Under the pieces are notes generated by a model, which was given only the letters and a program-made list of their open reading frames with translations, was not told where the DNA came from and did no database searches. Source: Rhodospirillaceae bacterium (GTDB lineage: Bacteria; Pseudomonadota; Alphaproteobacteria; Bin65). From it: a stretch of DNA of 64,000 bases. Both the position numbers and the translations under genes were made by a program. Within the stretch, counting starts at the first letter, position 1. The number at the start of each line of letters is the position of its first letter. Below, one piece after another: positions 9,228 through 15,960 of the stretch. Where the stretch lies: contig JAPOST010000169.1 in the NCBI GenBank assembly GCA_026709535.1, forward strand, positions 1 to 64,000, in the 5' to 3' direction.

Positions 9228-10244
9228 ATGGCCGCTGCGGAAACTGTCGCAATGACGACGGAAGAAATCGAAGACCTCGCCTTTCGTGCCTTGCAGAACG
9301 CCGGCGCCAGCGAGGCAAACGCCCGGTCGGTCGCGCGATCCTCGGCGGCGGCACACGCTGACGGCGCTGCCTCCCACGGCCTGCCCTATGTTCCGATCTA
9401 TTGCGAGCACTTGCAGTGCGGCAAGGTGAGGGGACATGCAGCCCTGGCAATCAACCGCATGAAACCGTCGGTATTGGTCGCCGATGCCGGAAACGGCTTC
9501 GCTCATCCTGCCATTGACGCCGGTTTCGAGAGGTTGGTGCCGCTGGCGAAGGAACAGGGTATTGCCTGTCTGGCCATCCGCAACTCCTACAATTGCGGTG
9601 TCTTGGGATGGCATACGCTTCGGCTCGCGCAACGGGGGTTGATGGCGATGGGTTTCACCAACGCACCCGCGTCGATGGCGCCGGTCGGCGGCGTGCAGAA
9701 GGTGGTGGGCACCAATCCGTTCAGCGTCGCGGCGCCGGACGGGAAGGGCGAAGCACACATCCTGATCGACCAGAGCGCCAGCGTGATCGCACGCAGCGAA
9801 ATCATGCAGTACGCACGCCGCGGCGACCCGCTTCCAGAGGGATGGGCTCTGGATGGCGATGGCCGGCCCACGACAGATCCGGATGCGGCCCTGAGAGGCA
9901 CGATGGTTCCTTGCGGCGGCTACAAGGGCTTCGGGGTGGCCCTGATGGTGGAATTGCTGGCGGCCGCCGCCGCAGGCGCCACGCTCGGGAAGGACGCCAG
10001 CCCGTTCTCCGGCCCGGTTGGCGGTCCTCCTGCGACTGGGCAGTTCTTCATTGCCATTGATATTGATACAACCTCTGGCGGCACGTTCCAGGGCCGTGCG
10101 GAAGAGTTGGTGGCCGCCATCTCCAGGCAACCCGGCGCCCGAGTCCACGGCACGGGACGGAAGGCGGCGCGCGCGCGCGCCGCCGCAGAGGCAATGCAGG
10201 TAGATTGCGCCATCGTCGAAAAGGTCAGGGCGCTTGCCGACTGA
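9228..10244 (+). CDS. Ldh-family (malate/L-lactate/imino acid) NAD(P)-dependent oxidoreductase
   Basis: The protein belongs to the Ldh_2 family, which includes malate/L-lactate dehydrogenase, ureidoglycolate dehydrogenase and delta1-pyrroline/piperideine-2-carboxylate reductase. Family marks are H-A-D-G-A-A-S-H-G-L near residue 40 with the catalytic His, V-A-D-A-G-N-G-F-A, R-N-S-Y-N-C-G-V-L-G-W, G-T-N-P-F-S-V-A-A-P and G-G-Y-K-G-F-G-V-A-L. The substrate cannot be read from sequence. In a sarcosine-oxidase island, an imino acid or a 2-hydroxy acid product is reasonable. The start is ATG 9228 after a GGGAAGAAGGA purine stretch. At 338 residues the length is normal. Confidence 0.85.
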   Translation: MAAAETVAMTTEEIEDLAFRALQNAGASEANARSVARSSAAAHADGAASHGLPYVPIYCEHLQCGKVRGHAALAINRMKPSVLVADAGNGFAHPAIDAGFERLVPLAKEQGIACLAIRNSYNCGVLGWHTLRLAQRGLMAMGFTNAPASMAPVGGVQKVVGTNPFSVAAPDGKGEAHILIDQSASVIARSEIMQYARRGDPLPEGWALDGDGRPTTDPDAALRGTMVPCGGYKGFGVALMVELLAAAAAGATLGKDASPFSGPVGGPPATGQFFIAIDIDTTSGGTFQGRAEELVAAISRQPGARVHGTGRKAARARAAAEAMQVDCAIVEKVRALAD

Positions 10245-10272
10245 CAGTCACACAGTTTCAGGGTCAGGAAAG

Positions 10273-11376
10273 ATGAGCACGACTTCCAGCATCCGCGACG
10301 TCGCGATGAAAGGTGCCGGGTACTATTCCAGGGCGACGACCGGCGCCAAGGACGTTATCGACAATGCCACGCCGATGGTCCTGGATGCTGCGGCCGCGCT
10401 GCCCATCCCGTCAGACGGGCGCCCGGTCACCGTCGCAGACATAGGCTGCGCTGATGGCGGTACGTCGCTGGCGATGATCGCCAGGGTGTTGCGGACACTT
10501 CGGGAAAGGGCCCCCGGCGTCCCGATCCAGATGGTCTACACGGACTTGCCGCGCAACGACTTCAGCCAGGTTTTCCAGCACATCCACGGCCTGACGGATG
10601 TGGAGAGCGCGCTGCTCGACATTCCGGATACTTATTTCTTTGCCAGCGGCACGTCGTTTCATCAGAATATCTTTCCGCCGAACAGCCTTCACTTGGGCTT
10701 CTCCGCGACGGCTTCCCATTACATCAGCGAAAAGCCTTGCGCGATATCCGACCATGTTCACATGGTGGGGGCTTCCGGAGATGAACGTGCAGCCTACGAA
10801 GCGCAAGGCGCCCGGGACTGGGAGACCATGTTGCTGCAACGGTCGAAAGAGTTGGTGCGCGGTGGACATCTGGCCTTGTTCAATTTCGGAATCGACGAAG
10901 AGGGTCGCTACCTGGGGAATACGGGAGGCGTCAGTATGTTCAATATTTTCAATGAATTATGGCGTGATCTTGTTGATCGGGGCGTGATCACCGATGACGA
11001 ATACCGAGAAACAAACTTTGCCCAGTGCTATCGTACGGTCGCGCAATTCTGTGCGCCGCTGAATGACCGGTCAAATCCGGTCTACAAGGCCGGATTGCGT
11101 CTGAAGCACGTTGAAACGCGGGTGGTCCGATGTCCGTTCGAGCGCGATTTTGCCGATCACCGCGATCCGGACAGGTTTGCCGTGGCATATATCCCGACGC
11201 TCCGGTCATGGAGCGAACATACCTTCGTCGCCGGCCTGTCGGCCGACCGGTCTCCGACCGAAAAGCAGGAGATTGTCGACCGGTTCTACGACGCCTTCGA
11301 GGATCGGGTGCGTGACAATCCGGAAGGCCACGCCATGGACTATGTCCATACCTATCTGATTTGCGAGAAGGTCTAG
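10273..11376 (+). CDS. SABATH-type SAM-dependent carboxyl methyltransferase
   Basis: The sequence resembles the SABATH/Methyltransf_7 family, best known from plants, where it methylates carboxyl groups of salicylate, jasmonate and similar acids. Visible marks are M-K-G-A-G-Y-Y-S near the start, the SAM motif V-A-D-I-G-C-A-D-G-G-T-S, Y-T-D-L-P-R-N-D-F-S, F-P-P-N-S-L-H-L-G-F-S and S-H-Y-I-S. It is 367 residues, near the family length. ATG 10273 has AGGAAAG just upstream; an earlier in-frame ATG at 10234 lies inside the previous gene. The substrate is probably a small acid handled by the neighbouring enzymes, but this is inference. Confidence 0.8.
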   Translation: MSTTSSIRDVAMKGAGYYSRATTGAKDVIDNATPMVLDAAAALPIPSDGRPVTVADIGCADGGTSLAMIARVLRTLRERAPGVPIQMVYTDLPRNDFSQVFQHIHGLTDVESALLDIPDTYFFASGTSFHQNIFPPNSLHLGFSATASHYISEKPCAISDHVHMVGASGDERAAYEAQGARDWETMLLQRSKELVRGGHLALFNFGIDEEGRYLGNTGGVSMFNIFNELWRDLVDRGVITDDEYRETNFAQCYRTVAQFCAPLNDRSNPVYKAGLRLKHVETRVVRCPFERDFADHRDPDRFAVAYIPTLRSWSEHTFVAGLSADRSPTEKQEIVDRFYDAFEDRVRDNPEGHAMDYVHTYLICEKV

Positions 11377-11392
11377 TAGCGGTCTGACGGGT

Positions 11393-13147
11393 TCATGGCG
11401 CCATCAGGCCCAATTCGCAGGCCTTGATCTGCAAGGCCAGATATTTCGAGTAAATCCGACACTGGGCAAGGCTGCCGGCGATAAACCACAAGCCCTGCTG
11501 TCTGGTCCGGACAAACATGTTGCGCAGTTCCTGCTCGTCGCCAAACCCCCAGATCGGCCCGACCCGATCTGCCACGACATCGCCGAAAAGCCGCCGTATC
11601 AGGACGTCCTGGCCATGATAGCCGGTCGCCAGCACGACCAGGTCTGCGTCGACGGTACGGCCGTCATTCAGGCGAATTCCATCCGGGGTAAAGCCCCTGA
11701 CATCGTCATTCTGGACCAGGGCGATTGATCCGTCAGCGATCAGGTCCGAACACCCTACGTTGAAATAATAGCCACCGCCGCGGGTCAGATACTTCATCTG
11801 CCATCCGGTGTCGTCTTCGCCGAAATCCAGCCGAAAGCCAGCCGCTTCCAGTCGATCCAGAAGGGGTTTGTCCTGCCTTCTGGCATCTTCGGTCAGCAAC
11901 TGGTGGGTTCGGCGCTGGAGAGGCAGCGGCATCGAGATGGTGATCAGATCGCAATCCTCCAGCGGCAGACCGGACCAGTAGAGCGCGTAGGGCAGTTGGG
12001 CGCTGGGTTCGACCTGGACCACCAAGGTCGGTCTGCGTTGCACCATCGTGACGCGAGCACCGGCTGACCAAAGGTCCTGCGCAATGTCATGGCCACTGTT
12101 GCCGGTTCCGAAAACGATCGCCCGCTTGCCGCGCCAGTCCTCTCCGTCGGTGTATTCGCTGGCGTGCAGGACTGGTCCCTTGAACACGTCGAGGCCGACC
12201 ATGTCCGGGCAAAACGGAATGCCGCTGACGCCGGTGGCCATCACGACGTGACGAGGTTTCAGTAATCGGGAATATCCATTTTTCACGACTGTGGCGTTCC
12301 ACCGCCCCGCTGCGTCGTCGTATGTTCCGCCTTCAAAGGCGGTTTCGGTCCAGACATTCAGTTCCATCGCCTCGGCATAGGCTTCAAACCAGTTCGCCAG
12401 CTTGTCCTTCGGGATGTACGCTGGCCAGTTCGGCGGGAACGGCATGTAGGGTAGGTGATTTGCCTGGGTCTTGTTGTGCAGCGTCAGCGCGTGATATCGT
12501 TTGCGCCAGTTGTCGCCAATGCGTTCATGCCGGTCGACGACCAGCGTATCGACGCCGAGCTGGACCAGCCGTGCTGCGATTGCGAGGCCAGCCTGTCCGC
12601 AACCGACCACCAGGACGTTCGGATTGCGATCGGCAAATGCGGCGCTGTCCCGGCGTTGATCCAGCCAGTTCGGACCCCGGAAATCCCGCGCGTTGCTGGC
12701 ACCGGTGGGTCGGGTTTCGTTCAGAGGCTCTTCATGGCCCGAGATCTGGTTCAGTGCCGTCAGCAGGGTCCACGCCTTCATCGTACCGTCAGCAGCCGGT
12801 TTCAGACGCAGCACGCCCTCGCACGATCCCCTGGCGGACGTGAAGATGAAAATGGCTTCGAGGACGTCTTCGCCGGCACGGGAAACCGGGCCCGCTGCGA
12901 CTCGGTCCGACGGCTGAGCAAAGGCCGCTGGTCGGGTTTCCGCCAGACAGGCCGCCAGCGCCGTGGTTACTGCCGAGACCCCCGAGAACGTGCGGATTTG
13001 CCAATCTCCTGCCAGCACGTCGCGCCAGTGGCAATCCTCCAGAAACAGGCCGCGCAAGGCTTCCGGCCCGCCAGCAAGCGCCGCCTCGAACTCGTCCAGC
13101 CAATCCTGAACCAATCCAGCATGATTCATGTCAGTTGCGTCAAGCAT
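11393..13147 (-). CDS. Flavin-containing monooxygenase with NTF2-like N-terminal domain
   Basis: Residues about 1-140 form a SnoaL/NTF2-like domain (F-L-E-D-C-H-W-R-D and the following strands). The rest is a flavoprotein monooxygenase: FAD motif V-V-G-C-G-Q-A-G-L-A, then R-I-G-D-N-W-R-K-R-Y, the P-x-Y-I-P-K-D-K segment, a second dinucleotide motif I-V-F-G-T-G-N-S-G-H, and A-T-G-Y near the C-terminus. Such enzymes use NADPH and O2 for N-, S- or Baeyer-Villiger oxygenation. The gene runs opposite to the methyltransferase and faces it closely (16 bases apart). It is downstream of the GlxA-type regulator gene. ATG 13147 is called; ATG 13129 is also possible. Confidence 0.88.
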   Translation of the reverse strand: MLDATDMNHAGLVQDWLDEFEAALAGGPEALRGLFLEDCHWRDVLAGDWQIRTFSGVSAVTTALAACLAETRPAAFAQPSDRVAAGPVSRAGEDVLEAIFIFTSARGSCEGVLRLKPAADGTMKAWTLLTALNQISGHEEPLNETRPTGASNARDFRGPNWLDQRRDSAAFADRNPNVLVVGCGQAGLAIAARLVQLGVDTLVVDRHERIGDNWRKRYHALTLHNKTQANHLPYMPFPPNWPAYIPKDKLANWFEAYAEAMELNVWTETAFEGGTYDDAAGRWNATVVKNGYSRLLKPRHVVMATGVSGIPFCPDMVGLDVFKGPVLHASEYTDGEDWRGKRAIVFGTGNSGHDIAQDLWSAGARVTMVQRRPTLVVQVEPSAQLPYALYWSGLPLEDCDLITISMPLPLQRRTHQLLTEDARRQDKPLLDRLEAAGFRLDFGEDDTGWQMKYLTRGGGYYFNVGCSDLIADGSIALVQNDDVRGFTPDGIRLNDGRTVDADLVVLATGYHGQDVLIRRLFGDVVADRVGPIWGFGDEQELRNMFVRTRQQGLWFIAGSLAQCRIYSKYLALQIKACELGLMAP

Positions 13148-13306
13148 CTTCGGGTCGCCCGCCAGACTGCCGGAAGAGACATCATAACCATCTGATGGCC
13201 GTGCGCCAATCTTCGGCAGTTTCTGATTCCGACGCCGGGGGGCGTTGCGACCGCGTCATCCTCGACACTGGCGGCAATTCAGGGAACAGCGCAACTCGCC
13301 GGGTCA

Positions 13307-14323
13307 TCAAGGCGGACGTTGGGCTTTGCCGTCGTCTGGTCGCTGCTGCTCCGATTGCTCCAAGGACAGGCGGTATCGTCGGGGCGAGAAACCGTATCTC
13401 TTCTTGAATGTCGTGGCGTAGTGACCAGCATTGAAAAACCCGGTGGCGACAGCGATTTCTGTGATGGAAAGGTCGGTCTGGCGCAGCAGTTCGCGCGACT
13501 TGTCCAGCCGAAGCTGGCGGTAGATGCGCCCAGGGCTTTGCCCCAATCCGTGGCGAAACTGGCGAGTCAGCTGTCGATCACCGACGCCTGAAATCGCCGC
13601 AAGTTGCTTCAGCGATAACGGATCAGCGATGTGGTTGTCCATCGCCTCCAAGGCCGACAAGACGACGGACCGCGTCGTCCCGTAGCGCTCTGCCAGACCG
13701 GCGCGTTGGGGTCCTCCAGCCGGGCGGATGTCGGTGTGCATGAACCAGTCGCTGACCAGCCGGGCGAAGGCGCCACCATGATGCTCTGCGATCAGGGCGT
13801 GCATCATGTCCAGCGGCGCGATCCCGCCAGCGCAGGTCAAGCGGTCACGATCCATGACATACAGTCCGCGTTCGAGCATCAATCCGGGATGCCGTTCGGC
13901 CAACGCTGCGGCGTGCTCCCAGTGAACGGTCATCCGTCTGTTGTCCATGACCCCGGCATTGGCCAGTATCGCGGGCCCGCCCGAAACGCCGCCGAGGATA
14001 TGGCTGCGCCTTGCCTGCCGCCGAAGCCATCGAGAGGTTTCGGCGTGATGAAAACCGACCGGATTCCCGCCAGCGACGACAAACGCAAGGTCATAACCGT
14101 CCGGCGCTGCGGCGATTGGTTGGGTTTTGACGATGATCGCTGAGGCACTTGGGCGAGCAGGGGAGTCGCTTGTTGCAGCGTGGAACAGGTCGAGCCGATA
14201 GATTACCCTGCCGGCCAACAGGTTTGCCGCACGCAAGGGTTCGCTGACGGCGGCAAGCGACATCAGCGCGAATCCGTCGATCAAGACGACGGCAATACGG
14301 CGGGGTTGGGACTGGTTGATCAA
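13307..14323 (-). CDS. GlxA/GbdR-like AraC-family transcriptional regulator
   Basis: The protein has an N-terminal DJ-1/PfpI-like domain (I-A-V-V-L-I-D-G-F-A-L-M-S, later I-L-G-G-V-S-G-G-P-A-I-L-A) and a C-terminal AraC double helix-turn-helix (L-S-L-K-Q-L-A-A-I-S-G-V, S-I-T-E-I-A-V-A-T-G-F, F-S-P-R-R-Y-R). This layout is that of GbdR/CdhR, which activate glycine betaine, dimethylglycine or carnitine catabolic genes. Transcribed away from soxB, it probably controls the divergent SoxBDAG operon and possibly the monooxygenase behind it. The only suitable start is TTG 14323, because an in-frame stop lies five codons upstream. Confidence 0.88.
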   Translation of the reverse strand: MINQSQPRRIAVVLIDGFALMSLAAVSEPLRAANLLAGRVIYRLDLFHAATSDSPARPSASAIIVKTQPIAAAPDGYDLAFVVAGGNPVGFHHAETSRWLRRQARRSHILGGVSGGPAILANAGVMDNRRMTVHWEHAAALAERHPGLMLERGLYVMDRDRLTCAGGIAPLDMMHALIAEHHGGAFARLVSDWFMHTDIRPAGGPQRAGLAERYGTTRSVVLSALEAMDNHIADPLSLKQLAAISGVGDRQLTRQFRHGLGQSPGRIYRQLRLDKSRELLRQTDLSITEIAVATGFFNAGHYATTFKKRYGFSPRRYRLSLEQSEQQRPDDGKAQRPP

Positions 14324-14411
14324 GATGTCCGAATCTTAAAGAAAAATGTCTGGTTCTGAAAAGCAAAAAATTTGGAAACGACGCATTCCTGTTAAGGATG
14401 GGTAACAGCAG
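14324..14411. promoter_or_regulatory. Divergent control region between the GlxA regulator and soxB
   Basis: This 88-base gap separates two divergent genes and is clearly AT-rich compared with its surroundings, with A-runs at about 14338-14375. It is the natural place for promoters of both genes and for binding of the regulator. I could not identify a convincing dyad operator or -35/-10 pair by eye. Confidence 0.5.
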
Positions 14412-15662
14412 ATGCGCTATTCGGTATTTCGCATTCTTGAACAGGGTTTGACCGGCAACCGGGGCTGGAAACCTGTCTGGCGGGAGCCTGACCCGAAACC
14501 GGAATACGACATACTCGTGATCGGCGGCGGCGGTCATGGCCTGTCCACAGCCTACTATCTGGCGACAGTCCATGGCCAGACGAATGTCGCCGTCCTTGAG
14601 AAAGGCTGGCTCGGGTCCGGTAATGTCGGCCGGAATACCACGATCATCCGGTCGAACTACCTGCTGCCGGGGAACCAACCCTTCTACGAATTCTCCATGC
14701 AACTGTGGGAAGGGCTGGAACAGGAACTGAATTTCAACGCCATGATCTCTCAGCGTGGGATCATCAACCTGTTCCACAGCGATGCTCAGCGGGACGCCGC
14801 CGTGCGTCGTGGTAATGCCATGGTCCTTTCCGGCGCGGACGCTGTGATCCTGGATCAGGACGTACTGCGCAAGAAGTGTCCTTTCCTGGATTTCGACAAT
14901 GCTCGTTTTCCCGTTCTTGGCGGGCTCTGGCAACCGCGTGGCGGCACTGCTCGACACGACGCGGTCGCATGGGGCTACGCCCGCGGCGCGGACCGGCGCG
15001 GCGTCGACATTCTTCAGAACTGCGAGGTCATCGGCTTTGATATCCGCAACGGCGCATGCCATGGAGTCGCGACGACCCGCGGGGCCATCAGGGCGAAGAA
15101 GGTGGCGGTTTGCGTCGCCGGATCTTCGGGCCAGGTCATGGAACTGGCCGGCCTGCGGCTGCCGATCGAAAGTCACGTGTTGCAAGCCTTTGTTTCCGAA
15201 GGCCTGAAACCGGTCATTCCAGGTGTCATCACCTATGGGGCCGGGCATTTCTACATCAGCCAGTCCGATAAGGGCGGCCTCGTCTTCGGCGGCGATATCG
15301 ATGGCTACAACACCTATGCCCAGCGCGGTAATCTGCCAGTCGTGGAGAATGTCTGTGAGGGCGGAATGGCCTTGATGCCGATGATCGGCAGGGCGCGGCT
15401 GTTGCGCATGTGGGGCGGCGTGGTGGACATGTCGATGGACGGATCGGCCTTCATCGACAGGACGCTGATCGACGGGCTCTTCTTCAACGGCGGCTGGTGT
15501 TATGGGGGATTCAAGGCGACGCCAGCGAGCGGCTACTGCTACGCTCATCTGATTGCCACGGGCGCTTCGCACCCGGTTGCCGCGGAAATGCGCCTCGATC
15601 GGTTCGCCAGCGGCGCCCTTGTCGACGAGCGGGGCGCTGGCGCCCAGCCCAACCTGCACTAG
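14412..15662 (+). CDS. soxB: Sarcosine oxidase subunit beta
   Basis: SoxB carries FAD and the covalent FMN site of heterotetrameric sarcosine oxidase, which oxidatively demethylates sarcosine or related N-methyl amino acids. The dinucleotide motif is D-I-L-V-I-G-G-G-G-H-G (residues 33-43), followed by L-E-K-G-W-L-G-S-G-N-V-G-R-N-T-T. His182 in T-A-R-H-D-A-V-A-W corresponds to the known covalent FMN attachment site. The C-terminus has G-G-W-C-Y-G-G-F-K-A-T-P. The length of 416 residues is typical. Together with the D, A and G genes it forms a tightly packed operon. Confidence 0.95.
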   Translation: MRYSVFRILEQGLTGNRGWKPVWREPDPKPEYDILVIGGGGHGLSTAYYLATVHGQTNVAVLEKGWLGSGNVGRNTTIIRSNYLLPGNQPFYEFSMQLWEGLEQELNFNAMISQRGIINLFHSDAQRDAAVRRGNAMVLSGADAVILDQDVLRKKCPFLDFDNARFPVLGGLWQPRGGTARHDAVAWGYARGADRRGVDILQNCEVIGFDIRNGACHGVATTRGAIRAKKVAVCVAGSSGQVMELAGLRLPIESHVLQAFVSEGLKPVIPGVITYGAGHFYISQSDKGGLVFGGDIDGYNTYAQRGNLPVVENVCEGGMALMPMIGRARLLRMWGGVVDMSMDGSAFIDRTLIDGLFFNGGWCYGGFKATPASGYCYAHLIATGASHPVAAEMRLDRFASGALVDERGAGAQPNLH

Positions 15663-15672
15663 CAGGGCCGAC

Positions 15673-15960
15673 ATGATCATTCCGCATCCGCTCCTTGGTC
15701 CGCGCGACGCCTCAGAGTTCGTTTATCTGGGAGATGCATCATTGATCGATCGGCCGGACCCCCGGGCCGCGGATGCGTTACAGCAGTTTCACGACTATCT
15801 GTATTTGCGAGACAATCCGGCCGGTGAACATCGGGAGTTGTGGTTTCACGAACACGGCGATCGCTCCTGGCTGGTTGTCACCCGGAATACGCTGACTCAC
15901 GAAATCACAGCCGTGGAGTTGGCGAAAAAAGTCGCTCTGGAGCGGGGGCGCGACCGATGA
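15673..15960 (+). CDS. soxD: Sarcosine oxidase subunit delta, variant without zinc cysteines
   Basis: The 95-residue protein sits between soxB and soxA and has the delta-subunit pattern G-P-R-D-A-S-E-F-V-Y-L-G-D-A followed by a conserved R-N-T-L-T-H-E segment. Canonical SoxD binds zinc through a C-P-x-C pair near the N-terminus plus a later His and Cys. Here the pair reads H-P-L-L, and the later Cys is replaced in H-E-H-G-D-R-S-W. ATG 15673 is used; longer in-frame starts are inside soxB. The stop overlaps the soxA start (ATGA at 15957). I believe a subfamily with this change exists in other alphaproteobacteria. Confidence 0.88.
   Translation: MIIPHPLLGPRDASEFVYLGDASLIDRPDPRAADALQQFHDYLYLRDNPAGEHRELWFHEHGDRSWLVVTRNTLTHEITAVELAKKVALERGRDR

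Noticed and set aside
8865-10148. A 427-codon minus-strand frame opposite the DUF3726 and Ldh genes
   Set aside because: Crosses two recognised plus-strand genes; no start signal.
14091-15680. A 529-codon minus-strand frame opposite soxB
   Set aside because: soxB is unmistakable, and the antisense product matches nothing.
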